Shown: positions 9,701 through 18,065 of the stretch, one piece after another
How the letters are laid out: the number at the start of each line of letters is the position of its first letter
Position numbering within the stretch: position 1 is the first letter of the stretch
From: Mesostigma viride
Lineage: Eukaryota; Streptophyta; Mesostigmatophyceae; Mesostigmatales; Mesostigmataceae
DNA: 37,035 bases
Direction of reading: 5' to 3'
Assembly: GCA_009746045.1 (NCBI GenBank)
Contig: RPFO01000873.1
Coordinates: forward strand, 1 to 37,035
The notes under the pieces: model-generated
Databases searched by the model: none
What the model saw: only the letters and a program-made list of their open reading frames with translations
Told to the model about the DNA's origin: nothing
Position numbers and translations under genes: made by a program

Positions 9701-11201
9701 TGGGGCAGGAATGAATGCGCCGTGAACACAAAGCATCCCCTGGGACTGCCTCGAGGGCTGCTATCATTAAAGCTATATCATGGCTTATGGGCGACACAGT
9801 GCCTGGGTTGTCAAGGTCTGCAGGGCATCAGGTAGGGTGCTGGGCCTTAGGCTCCGGCAAAGTCATAACGTGGGGGGGACGTGTCACACAAATCGAGCAA
9901 CGGTTTCTGGTTCCCTTCCGCCATGCACAAAGCATCTTTTTGCACGCGCACGTGTCGCTGCTCTTCTTCCCTGCGTGCCCTGTCAGACACCTTGTCCCTG
10001 CATTGCCGGATCGGACACCTTATCTGACCCTGGCCCCCTGCCACGTATCCCCAGGGACGACGCACTGCTGGCGGTGGACATCCTGGAGCAGCTCACGTTC
10101 GTCGGCCGCTTCGACATGACGGCCATGTTCCTCTCGCGCACGGACAGAGATGGTGAGGGGCAGCGCACAGGACACCGACACAAAAGGCTTGAGGGTGGGT
10201 GGGGGTTGTGCTGGCACAGCCAGTGGTGTGCACCGACTGCTCCTCTCCACGGTGCCACATCACCGCTCTGGAAGCATGACCAGCCTTGCATGCGTCATGG
10301 CATGTTGGAGTTTGTGGCCAGCTGCTGGAGTTCTTTGTTCTTATTTTTAGTTATTACATAAACATTTCCCCCCCACCCCCATCTCCTTTCCCTCCCTAAC
10401 CCCTACACACCCCTGGCCCATTGCTGCTGCATGATTATGGCACGTCGTGTCAGCGTGCGAAGATGTGCTGTATTGCAAGTGGCCTATGTGTATGTGCTGG
10501 CATGCCCGTACCATCTCCCCAACGCACTTGTGCACCTTTCCAAGGGTTGTGCACATTCCTTGAGGCGGTGTAAACCCCTGCCGGGGTAACAAGCTGTGTA
10601 TGTCCACGTGTCATGCTTGCGGTGCCCAAATGGCGCCTGGGGTTGGGGGTTGCAGCCTATAGGTTTTCTGCATGTCGCAGCATGGCAAACACTTTGCCGC
10701 CCACAGGGTTACCTCGTCCATTATAGAAGAGACAACCAGCCAGACTATACCGCATGTCAGAATGGCGACATATGGAAGAAGATGCCACCATGTAATCGGC
10801 GGTGTCTGCTAAAAGACTGAAAGGCCTGTTGCTAACATTCCTTTGGTGGAGGGTTTCTGGGAATAATTTTGAAGGCAGCAAGCAGCAAGCAAGTTACATG
10901 ACAGGGCTGTCCCGATGCATGCGGTGCAACCTGCCCGAGTTGTGAGCATTGCACTACGAAGCTTTTGATTACGAAGGGTCAATTTATCAACCTGTTTGCG
11001 GCTGGTAGCACAGTGATCACACGATCAGACTCGTGTACATAACGAGAATGGAAATGGCCTGTGGTTTGCCTCCCCTGTTGATGGCTTGCAGAGATCAAGC
11101 CGCTCTGGGACAAGATCACGCAGCTGGGAACCCAAGGCAAGCTGTCGGTGGAGACGGTGCTGCGCGCCGACATCCTGAAGAGCAAGTACCGAGTCAAGTA
11201 G
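429..11201 (+). CDS. RPAP3: RPAP3-like R2TP co-chaperone (TPR + RPAP3_C), multi-exon
   Basis: In known systems RPAP3 is the TPR subunit of the R2TP complex. It docks HSP90/HSP70 tails and RUVBL ATPases to help assemble RNA polymerases, snoRNPs and PIKKs in the cytosol. Exons read here: 429-470, 669 to about 771, a disrupted one near 980-1138, about 2640-2807, 3054 to about 3178, 5493-5575, 6725-6925, 7922-8086, 8554-8651, 10055-10152 and 11092-11201, stop TAG. From 5493 onward every junction is GT..AG and phase-consistent. The start at 429 has A at -3 and G at +4. Domain order is an N-terminal helix like the RPAP3 DFMRDL..WEKD segment, three TPRs, a polar linker, then RPAP3_C. One TPR block, not the two of animals, fits a plant or algal form. 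Weak points are the exons between 1138 and 2640, which I could not place, the donor inside the G-rich repeat, and apparent frameshifts near 1125 and 2750. The family call is firm; the 5' gene model is not. Confidence 0.78.
980..1138 (+). other. candidate RPAP3 exon with frame breaks
   Basis: One frame reads a lysine-rich run, then SAAGHTYDIFGDK. This matches the spot where RPAP3 proteins have a basic stretch followed by a Y-D-x-W-x-K-FDVD motif. After GDK the expected tryptophan and KFDV continue only in another frame. The DNA differs from a clean W-D-K-F-D-V codon series by two extra C bases, near 1128 and 1133. The exon edges are not defined. It could be a real exon with base-calling errors, or a decayed one. 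Confidence 0.4.
1138..2640 (+). other. intronic region with unresolved exon(s)
   Basis: About 45 residues are expected between the FDV motif and the first TPR, so at least one exon probably lies here. Candidates are an S/D-then-arginine-rich frame near 1918-2040, after a pyrimidine-rich CAG, and a short frame at 2080-2109 reading PEESAEYFKE, which resembles the lead-in to a TPR. Neither has matched splice sites, so they are not called as exons. No transposon is recognised. Confidence 0.35.
1731..1873 (+). repeat. two-copy direct repeat, period about 82 bp
   Basis: The stretch running from CCATGTC through TTTCTCATCC to CACGCCACGTGCCACATAAC occurs at 1731-1793 and again at about 1812-1873 with few changes. 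It lies in an intron or unresolved part of the RPAP3-like gene and contains two copies of a CACGTG-type box. Confidence 0.7.
2640..5575 (+). other. TPR-encoding exons of the RPAP3-like gene
   Basis: The TPR1 exon (about 2640-2807) reads LRAQGNLLFKK then VREAVDYYMRSL in one frame and VVLANAAMANLKLD in another, so one base is out of register near 2748. The exon ends GAC-CG at donor GTGCGC. The TPR2 exon starts at 3054 after CAG and reads FDAAITNCTEAIEVDPTY then KSYWRRGSAYRRLGK. Its donor is near 3178 but is hidden by the G-rich repeat. The TPR3 exon (5493-5575) reads DFEMAVRLEPSNGELRQEF. The signature TPR positions (G-N, A, Y-Y, N-A, A-Y-x-L) are present, fitting a clamp that binds chaperone C-terminal tails. 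Confidence 0.75.
3181..5190 (+). repeat. 2-kb G-rich, almost C-free tandem repeat in intron
   Basis: About 2 kb of the + strand is built from variants of GGGGGGATGGT, with runs of 3 to more than 15 G and only about 15 to 20 C in total. A longer rhythm is visible: a long G run followed by CATGGTGGTGG recurs at 3798, 4047 (variant), 4246, 4503 and 5126, often about 200-255 bp apart. The array lies between the TPR2 and TPR3 exons, so it is intronic. The long open frames on both strands (Gly/Trp/Met-rich or Pro/His-rich) are repeat artefacts. On the non-template strand and in the pre-mRNA it has high G-quadruplex and R-loop potential (inference). Confidence 0.95.
5678..5770 (+). repeat. GGCTGGC minisatellite
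   Basis: Short tandem repeat of GCTGGCG and GCTGGCTGGCG variants in the intron after the TPR3 exon. It directly precedes the GGGGGATG array. Confidence 0.85.
5781..5929 (+). repeat. GGGGGATG octamer array
   Basis: About 18 tandem copies of an 8-bp GGGGGATG unit, with a few 6-bp GGGATG variants, in the same intron. The composition is like the 3181-5190 array, suggesting the same kind of expansion at a second site in the gene. Confidence 0.9.
6191..6451. mobile_element. 261-bp MITE with 30-bp class inverted repeats
   Basis: The ends are imperfect terminal inverted repeats of over 30 bp. The left begins TACCGTAGCGGTCAAA and continues through CTTTGCGACAAAT. The reverse complement of the right end begins TACCGTAGTGGTCAAA and continues the same way. 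The interior is AT-rich with no coding frame, so the element is non-autonomous. A TA target duplication is possible if the repeat proper begins at CCGTAG. The family is not assigned. It sits in the intron between 5575 and 6725. Confidence 0.8.
6926..7921 (+). other. intron of the RPAP3-like gene
   Basis: From donor GTGAGC at 6926 to the acceptor CACCAG ending at 7921, next to a 12-base C run that is itself coding (proline). I see no repeat array or mobile element. Confidence 0.6.
8652..8745 (+). repeat. 51-bp duplication carrying the splice donor
   Basis: A unit of about 51 bp starting at the intron donor (CTGCC then GTACGTCACCCACCCTG) is repeated from 8703 (CTGCC then GTGCGTCACCCACCCTG). 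The exon end and donor are therefore copied, giving a potential second donor 51 bases (17 codons) downstream. Confidence 0.7.
8878..9385 (+). repeat. 55-bp minisatellite, about 9 copies
   Basis: Nine near-identical units of 55 bp (one of 54) beginning GGAGGATGGTCCGCAGGAGT, plus a partial tenth. Variants are mostly GGAGGATG versus GGATGATG. The array lies within the intron 8652-10054. The minus-strand open frames here are repeat artefacts. Confidence 0.95.
9386..10054 (+). other. remainder of intron, nothing recognised
   Basis: Unique-looking sequence between the 55-bp array and the acceptor CCCCAG ending at 10054. No coding or mobile feature was found. Confidence 0.5.
10153..11091 (+). other. 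last intron of the RPAP3-like gene
   Basis: Donor GTGAGG at 10153, acceptor TTGCAG ending at 11091. Mixed composition with an AT-richer second half. No repeat array or transposon seen. Confidence 0.6.
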
Positions 11202-11219
11202 CTGTGACCTTGGCGGCAG

Positions 11220-11316
11220 ATTATGATGTGACCCATCCATCCATCTATCGGCGGGGGTTATTACTCCACATGTGACTCCCCAACGGGAGCATGAGTTTTA
11301 TTAATTAATTATGATG
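11220..11316 (+). mobile_element. 79-bp truncated retroelement tail with 9-bp target duplication
   Basis: ATTATGATG at 11220-11228 is repeated exactly at 11308-11316. Between them lie (CCAT)3-like units, a GGGGTTA stretch, the hairpin module (stem CTCCC/GGGAG, loop CAAC) and a TTAATTAATT tail. This is the pattern of an extremely 5'-truncated target-primed insertion. It begins 18 bases after the RPAP3-like stop codon, so it lies in or next to the 3' UTR. The same 3' module recurs at 14235, 16091 and, inverted, at 17395. Confidence 0.75.
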
Positions 11317-11534
11317 AGGCAAATAGCAATCCGCTTATGCAAATGGTGTGGCGCGCATTTCTTGATGTCAATCGCACTAGCTTGATGTCAGTGTTTAAAT
11401 TAAATTATAAACTATAACTCGATCCCTTGGGGGCTCATGTAGCACACAATCCATGGGCTGATGGGGTGGGCGGTGACTGAGCCGCGGGAATCTAATCTAC
11501 TCTAGGCAAATCTAGTATCAGAAACCCTATATCT
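11317..11534. other. AT-rich intergenic spacer
   Basis: AT-rich DNA downstream of the RPAP3-like gene leading into the tetranucleotide arrays. It probably holds the gene's polyadenylation region, but no specific signal is recognised. Confidence 0.4.
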
Positions 11535-11801
<267 letters not shown>

Positions 11802-12246
11802 CCATCCATCCATCCATCCATCCATCCATCCATCCATCCATCCATCCATCCATCCATCCATCCATCCATCCATCCATCCATCCATCCATCCATCCATCCA
11901 TCCATCCATCCATCCATCCATCCATCCATCCATCCATCCATCCATCCATCCATCCATCCATCCATCCATCCATCCATCCATCCATCCATCCATCCATCCA
12001 TCCATCCATCCATCCATCCATCCATCCATCCATCCATCCGGCCATCCATCCATCCATCCATCCATCCATCCATCCATCCATCCATCCATCCATCCATCCA
12101 TCCATCCATCCATCCATCCATCCATCCATCCATCCATCCATCCATCCATCCATCCATCCATCCATCCATCCATCCATCCATCCATCCATCCATCCATCCA
12201 TCCATCCATCCATCCATCCATCCATCCATCCATCCATCCATCCATC
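11802..12246. repeat. (CCAT)n array, about 111 units
   Basis: Almost perfect CCAT array with one interruption (CCGGCCAT at 12037-12044). With 14297-14558 it appears to be one array split by the RT-bearing element at 12247-14296. The MDGW and HPSI repeat frames are artefacts. Confidence 0.95.
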
Positions 12247-12399
12247 TTCTTCGTACCTGGGCCACGGCCACGGCCGAGGTCGTGGGGACAGCTGCGCCGC
12301 CCCCACCCCTGCTCCCAGCCGCCGCCGCCCGCCCGGCCGCCCTGGCCGGCCCCGCTCACGGGGCCCCCTGCCCCGCCTATGTAGGTCAGCGGCGGACTA

Positions 12400-14017
12400 C
12401 CACTGGTCGGCCCACTTGGCGACCCGTCTGACATGCCTCCTTTCACCTCTCGCGAGGTCACGGAGGCGGTCCAGCGCCTGCGTTATGACGCCGCCACCGG
12501 CTCTGACGAGATTCCGGCCGCAGTTGTAAAACTTGCAGCCGAATTCGAGGACACAGGTGTTATGCTGCTCTTCCGGGACATCTGCAACCGCCTTCTGCTG
12601 TCGTCGCAACCACCTCCAGCGGCCTGGCAACACAGTTTTCGCACGATGCTGTACAAGAACAAGGGGTCGCCTGCCGACCCCGGCAACTACAGAGGGGTGT
12701 GCATTCAAAGTGCCCCCCTCAAGCTTCTTATGCGGCTCATCCTGAACCGCCTGCGCACGGCCCTGGACGGTCACCTCAGCGAGACTCAGCACGGCTTCCG
12801 TTCAGGTCGCAACACAGTACAGGCGCTCTTCGCTACTCGCCGCCTGCATGGTGGAGGAACTGCAACGCCTTCAGCCTGGTGAGTCCCCTTTGCACCTAGT
12901 TGTGCTGGTGGACTTCATCGAAGCCTTCGATTCAGTTTTCTGGCCTGCGCTTTGGGACATCCTCGAGTTGTTCCGGATCCCGGGCCACCCCCTGATTGCT
13001 GTCATCCGCAACCTGTATGAAGGGTCCACCACTTCGGTGCGCACTTCTTACGGGACCACGCCCCCATGCCCTTTACAGAAGGGTGTGTGGCAGGGCTGCG
13101 TGCTGTCGCCCTACCTGTTCATTATTGTTGTCGAATACGTAATGATTCAGGCGCACAAGCGATAAATGCCCGCATCGTGGGCAGGGAACCAGGAGTGCAG
13201 GTTGCTAACAAATTCTGGCATGGCGGTGCGGACAAGGAGATTCGGCTAGCAGACATCATTTACGCAGACGACACCACCCTCTTCGAGGACACTGAGCACG
13301 TGCAGACATGGCTTGACTGCCTGGCTCTCGAGGCCCGTGCAGTGGGGCTTGAGGTCAGCAAGAAGACAGAGGCCCTGGCGGTTGGGCTCACCAACTCACC
13401 GCCGCCCCTCTATCTCCTATAGACGGCTCTCGAGTCCTGTATCGGGACCGCGTTAAGCTGCTGGGCAGCCTGCTCCCCAGCTGCGAGGTTGATGTGGACC
13501 ATCGCATCTCCCTCGCCTGGCACGCTTTACGCCAGTACCGGGCCCTGTGGCGCAAGCCCCTGGGCAAGATCGAGAAACAGGACCTGTTCAAGGTCCTCGT
13601 CCTTCCTGTTCTCACGTATGGCGCCGAGACGTGGACCCTCACCGCCGACCTGGCCCGCAAGCTGGACGGCGCGGTCACCAGCATGCTGCGTTCCATTTTC
13701 AGAGTAGGATATGCTGCTCATGTCCGCAATGAGGACCTGTACCAGGGCATGCCCTACATATATCACCAGCACCATTAAGCAACGCCGCCTGCAGCTAGTA
13801 GGGCACCTAGCTCGCACCAACCAGGTAGACACCTCACGTGGCCCCCCCGCAGGACTGCGACCAGCCCAGCCTGGCCGGCACCTCCTGACGTGGGCTGGGC
13901 CCATGCAGTGATGTTAGACGCCGCAAGGCCCGCACCTTCAAAGAACAGCTAGTCGAGGACATGGGGGGCCTAGGCCTCTCCGTGATTTGGAAGAAGATGA
14001 TGGACAAGGCCAATTAA
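12400..14017 (+). pseudogene. LINE reverse transcriptase, multiply frameshifted
   Basis: RT blocks appear in the right order: [14 protein letters not shown] near 12440; KNKGSPADPGNYRGV near 12655-12700; GFRSGRNTVQALF near 12793; motif A VDFIEAFDSV at 12908; motif B QGCVLSPYLF at 13091; motif C YADD at 13261-13272; then YGAETWTLT near 13618 and the C-terminal RRLQLVGHLAR and GLGLSVIWKKMM segments to the stop at 14015-14017. The frame changes near 12860, 13160, 13410 and 13770, so it cannot make one protein. The catalytic aspartates are intact. The part after 13625 also belongs to the tandem duplication. Confidence 0.88.
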
Positions 14018-14234
14018 GTGGGCCCATGCAGGTCATAGAGGACAACGAGCCCCCCCCAGTGGGGAAGCGCCCGCGTGTGCAATCCCGCGGGAGGCACGCC
14101 AGATAGCTCCCCCTAGGGCAGCGTGCGGCTGCCTAGATAGATGTTGTAGTTAGAATGCTGTTAGATAGATGTAGTATGTAGCCAATGTAGATAGATTAGA
14201 CCGGTAGGAATGTTTGCACCCATCCATCCATCCA

Positions 14235-14296
14235 TCGGGGTTAATGCTCCGTGACTCCCCAACGGGAGCACGAGTCTAATTAATTAATTAATTAAT
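14235..14296 (+). other. LINE 3' hairpin + (AATT)n module, copy 1
   Basis: After the CCAT units comes GGGGTTAATGCTC, then a stem-loop: outer stem CGTG/CACG, one bulged A, inner stem CTCCC/GGGAG, loop CAAC. It ends in an AATT tandem tail. Position and form match the 3' stem-loop plus short tandem tail of stringent LINEs such as UnaL2, which their RT recognises (family knowledge; the equivalence is inferred). Confidence 0.7.
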
Positions 14297-14558
14297 CCAT
14301 CCATCCATCCATCCATCCATCCATCCATCCATCCATCCATCCATCCATCCATCCATCCATCCATCCATCCATCCATCCATCCATCCATCCATCCATCCAT
14401 CCATCCATCCATCCATCCATCCATCCATCCATCCATCCATCCATCCATCCATCCATCCATCCATCCATCCATCCATCCATCCATCCATCCATCCATCCAT
14501 CCATCCATCCATCCATCCATCCATCCATCCATCCATCCATCCATCCATCCATCCATCC
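14297..14558. repeat. (CCAT)n array, about 65 units
   Basis: Perfect CCAT array right of the RT-bearing copy and left of the ORF1-like element. Repeated as 16153-16434 in the second duplication unit with five more units. Confidence 0.96.
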
Positions 14559-15480
14559 GCGCATGCATGGGAAGAGACGAAAATGGCTGACGGCGGTATG
14601 GCTAGTAATATAAACATAATAAATAGCTGACGGCGGAGCTCAGATCTTTTGCGTCTGAGCCCCAAATTCGGTCAGACCAGTTGCATTCGATGCGCTTTTT
14701 TGAGACGCACATGCCAGTATACAGTAATCGGTTACGGCTGAAACGCAGTGATTGCCAAAGTTACGCACCGTCGTGACAAGCAGCTAGCTATGACGACCCC
14801 AAGAGCCAAATGGGGTTTGGAAAAGGAGCTTTCCCGCTCCCAGCCCAACCTGGGCACTCGCCATCGTCCTGGCCCAGCCGCCTGGGCTCGCAACATCGCC
14901 AGCAAACCCATCGCCAAGCGCCTGAGTCGCCCGAGCCCAAGAAACCCTGCCACGAACGCAACTGGTGAAAGTACCTACCAGATTACGACCGCTTTTCTTT
15001 TCAGAACTGGCTGCAGCTGACCACAGAAGAATGCGCTGAAATAGTGCGTTTCTTATAGCCCAGGAACGCAAGCTCCATGGGGCCACAGGGCCCATCCCCG
15101 CCGACCACCAGGAGGCGTTCTTTGCCAGGCCAGAGCTCAACCAGTGCCGCCTCGCCATCCTGTGCAGCTTCTACCAGCTACCTATGGCCAAAATCGACGC
15201 CAAGATCCGCGCCCCAGGCCCCAGCCCAGCCTGCGCGGCCGACAGCCACATCGGCTTCCTCCCTCTGCATGAGGATGACATCCGCGCAGTGCTGATCGAG
15301 GAGCACGTGACCTGGCCGTTGGCCGAGAAGCTGACCTCGCTGAATTAACACGACGCTCAACACGGTGGACGCTCGGGTCTCCAACGTTGAAACCAAGGTC
15401 GTCCACAAGCTCCAGCCCCAGTTCACGACGCTGCACACCGCGGCGCAGGCGCATCTGAGACGCATGCTGCACTTGTCTCT
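14559..15480 (+). mobile_element. LINE 5' UTR and ORF1-like fragment, copy 1
   Basis: Begins right after the CCAT array. A frame from ATG 14790 reads TTPRAKWGLEKELSRS and is lysine/arginine/proline-rich. A later frame (about 15060-15347) reads PELNQCRLAILCSFYQLPMA and stops at 15346-15348. A third reads VDARVSNVETKVVHKLQPQF, a coiled-coil-like segment typical of LINE ORF1. GTGAAAGT..TTTTCAG at 14965-15005 could be an intron. The frame breaks mean it is not intact. The fragment ends abruptly at 15480 where the second duplication unit begins. Confidence 0.55.
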
Positions 15481-16090
15481 CGAGACGTGGACCCTCACCG
15501 CCGACCTGGCCCGCAAGCTGGACGGCGCGGTCACCAGCATGCTGCGTTCCATTTTCAGAGTAGGATATGCTGCTCATGTCCGCAATGAGGACCTGTACCA
15601 GGGCATGCCCTACATATATCACCAGCACCATTAAGCAACGCCGCCTGCAGCTAGTAGGGCACCTAGCTCGCACCAACCAGGTAGACACCTCACGTGGCCC
15701 CCCCGCAGGACTGCGACCAGCCCAGCCTGGCCGGCACCTCCTGACGTGGGCTGGGCCCATGCAGTGATGTTAGACGCCGCAAGGCCCGCACCTTCAAAGA
15801 ACAGCTAGTCGAGGACATGGGGGGCCTAGGCCTCTCCGTGATTTGGAAGAAGATGATGGACAAGGCCAATTAAGTGGGCCCATGCAGGTCATAGAGGACA
15901 ACGAGCCCCCCCCAGTGGGGAAGCGCCCGCGTGTGCAATCCCGCGGGAGGCACGCCAGATAGCTCCCCCTAGGGCAGCGTGCGGCTGCCTAGATAGATGT
16001 TGTAGTTAGAATGCTGTTAGATAGATGTAGTATGTAGCCAATGTAGATAGATTAGACCGGTAGGAATGTTTGCACCCATCCATCCATCCA

Positions 16091-16152
16091 TCGGGGTTAA
16101 TGCTCCGTGACTCCCCAACGGGAGCACGAGTCTAATTAATTAATTAATTAAT
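16091..16152 (+). other. LINE 3' hairpin + (AATT)n module, copy 2
   Basis: Same stem-loop and AATT tail as 14235-14296, carried by the second duplication unit after a second copy of the RT 3' part and 3' UTR (15481-16090). Confidence 0.7.
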
Positions 16153-16434
16153 CCATCCATCCATCCATCCATCCATCCATCCATCCATCCATCCATCCAT
16201 CCATCCATCCATCCATCCATCCATCCATCCATCCATCCATCCATCCATCCATCCATCCATCCATCCATCCATCCATCCATCCATCCATCCATCCATCCAT
16301 CCATCCATCCATCCATCCATCCATCCATCCATCCATCCATCCATCCATCCATCCATCCATCCATCCATCCATCCATCCATCCATCCATCCATCCATCCAT
16401 CCATCCATCCATCCATCCATCCATCCATCCATCC
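16153..16434. repeat. (CCAT)n array, about 70 units
   Basis: Second-unit counterpart of 14297-14558, longer by 20 bp. Confidence 0.96.
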
Positions 16435-17383
16435 GCGCATGCATGGGAAGAGACGAAAATGGCTGACGGCGGTATGGCTAGTAATATAAACATAATAAAT
16501 AGCTGACGGCGGAGCTCAGATCTTTTGCGTCTGAGCCCCAAATTCGGTCAGACCAGTTGCATTCGATGCGCTTTTTTGAGACGCACATGCCAGTATACAG
16601 TAATCGGTTACGGCTGAAACGCAGTGATTGCCAAAGTTACGCACCGTCGTGACAAGCAGCTAGCTATGACGACCCCAAGAGCCAAATGGGGTTTGGAAAA
16701 GGAGCTTTCCCGCTCCCAGCCCAACCTGGGCACTCGCCATCGTCCTGGCCCAGCCGCCTGGGCTCGCAACATCGCCAGCAAACCCATCGCCAAGCGCCTG
16801 AGTCGCCCGAGCCCAAGAAACCCTGCCACGAACGCAACTGGTGAAAGTACCTACCAGATTACGACCGCTTTTCTTTTCAGAACTGGCTGCAGCTGACCAC
16901 AGAAGAATGCGCTGAAATAGTGCGTTTCTTATAGCCCAGGAACGCAAGCTCCATGGGGCCACAGGGCCCATCCCCGCCGACCACCAGGAGGCGTTCTTTG
17001 CCAGGCCAGAGCTCAACCAGTGCCGCCTCGCCATCCTGTGCAGCTTCTACCAGCTACCTATGGCCAAAATCGACGCCAAGATCCGCGCCCCAGGCCCCAG
17101 CCCAGCCTGCGCGGCCGACAGCCACATCGGCTTCCTCCCTCTGCATGAGGATGACATCCGCGCAGTGCTGATCGAGGAGCACGTGACCTGGCCGTTGGCC
17201 GAGAAGCTGACCTCGCTGAATTAACACGACGCTCAACACGGTGGACGCTCGGGTCTCCAACGTTGAAACCAAGGTCGTCCACAAGCTCCAGCCCCAGTTC
17301 ACGACGCTGCACACCGCGGCGCAGGCGCATCTGAGACGCATGCTGCACTTGTCTCTCGCCTTAACCAGGTGGAGGGCAAGTGC

Positions 17384-18065
17384 GGCGTGCTCATTAATTA
17401 ATTAATTAATTAAAACACGTGCTCCCGTTGGGGAGTCACGGAGCACCGAAGTGCTTTTAATCCCTGTGTGTGCACAACATATGCAGGAGAAAGGGCAGAG
17501 ACCCCCAGTCTCCTTCATGCCAAGGGCATGCCACAGCTGCATGCGGGCACGCTAGCTAATTAAACGGACACGCTAACGATCCGGCAGTCTGTGGGTGCAA
17601 TAAGACCCATGTGAGCATATCATAACAAGGAGCGTGGGCAAGCTAGTAATCTGATCGAAGCCAGGACGTAGCATGGCTGTACAAGGACTAAGCTATCGGG
17701 CTATGGCTGGTTGTGTACCGTGCATTTGCGGTGCACGTGACTAGGTAAGGTGGCACAACTAGGCAAACATTCTAAGCATGGCTGCCATGGCGGCAGTGAC
17801 TACCAATGAAGTCAAGCTAGGGCTATACAAGCTATTCTAGCCCGCTGGGGTCGTCCACATCTTGTGGTTGATCATCAGGTCCCCGCCCCTCCAGTACACC
17901 TTGGGCTTCTGGGGGTCCTGCTTGTGGCGGAGGTATTCAGGCCACAGGTCACGTCGCTGCTGCTGCTGAGTGGGGGTCAGGTCGTCATCCAGCGTCCAGG
18001 TGAGGTCGTGCAACCGCTCGCGACGAGAGAGGAACCGCTGCTTGTCCTCACGGGGGCGTGCTCAT
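17384..18065 (-). mobile_element. 660-bp ORF1-tail retroelement with 11-bp target duplication
   Basis: GGCGTGCTCAT at 17384-17394 is repeated at 18055-18065. The insert between them is on the minus strand. Its 5' end at 18054 enters the last part of an ORF1-like frame, followed by about 390 bases of 3' UTR, the shared hairpin (about 17417-17445) and an (AATT)5 tail next to the left target copy. It carries no RT. It could be a 5'-truncated product of a half-LINE (ORF1-only) or of a SINE-like family using the same 3' end. It is nested in the ORF1 of another LINE. Confidence 0.75.
17837..18058 (-). pseudogene. LINE ORF1 C-terminal fragment
   Basis: The minus-strand frame of about 73 codons reads EDKQRFLSRRERLHDL, then LDDDLTPTQQQQRRDLW, then VYWRGGDLMINHKMW, ending PAG-stop at 17837-17839. 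The LTPxQ..RR..LWP and WRG..L motifs are typical of the C-terminal domain of algal and plant L1-type ORF1 proteins. It is truncated at its 5' end by the insertion boundary, and no start codon is present. Confidence 0.65.

Larger units (their letters stand above)
6725..11201 (+). other. linker and RPAP3_C domain exons
   Basis: Exon 6725-6925 (67 codons, phase 0) is a polar, acidic linker starting AEKLTPSSDPVTLLVETEE. Exon 7922-8086 begins with five prolines and reads ADRVAAS then NASEFETTWKAL, the opening of the RPAP3_C domain. Exon 8554-8651 reads PSLPRILKDFLTAPLLASIL. Exon 10055-10152 reads ALLAVDILEQLT then RFDMTAMFLSR, the diagnostic late helix. Exon 11092-11201 reads IKPLWDKITQLG and ends KSKYRVK-stop. 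Junction phases (0, 0, 2, 1) all match. In known RPAP3 this domain binds RUVBL1/2. Confidence 0.82.
12247..14296 (+). mobile_element. 5'-truncated LINE (non-LTR retrotransposon) copy
   Basis: A copy with no endonuclease domain: its left edge abuts (CCAT)n directly. It holds a broken RT frame (to 14017), a 3' UTR, four CCAT units at 14220-14235, the hairpin module and an (AATT)4-5 tail ending at 14296. CCAT repeats resume immediately after. CCAT on both flanks suggests insertion into a CCAT array, with the target duplication hidden in the repeat. The clade is uncertain (L1/RTE-like). Confidence 0.75.
13625..15480 (+). repeat. tandem duplication, first unit (1856 bp)
   Basis: The unit runs from the RT 3' part (starting CGAGACGTGG) through the 3' UTR, hairpin, AATT tail, (CCAT)n, and LINE 5' UTR/ORF1-like sequence, ending at CACTTGTCTCT. 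It is repeated at 15481-17356. The only clear difference is five CCAT units (20 bp). All open frames in both copies translate identically. Confidence 0.93.
15481..17356 (+). repeat. tandem duplication, second unit (1876 bp)
   Basis: Near-identical direct repeat of 13625-15480, with a CG dinucleotide as the only microhomology at the breakpoints. The unit's right flank (from CGCCTTAACCAGG at 17357) continues the ORF1-like coiled-coil frame. The ORF1 side is therefore the original junction, and the ORF1-to-RT junction at 15480/15481 is the new joint. Confidence 0.93.
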
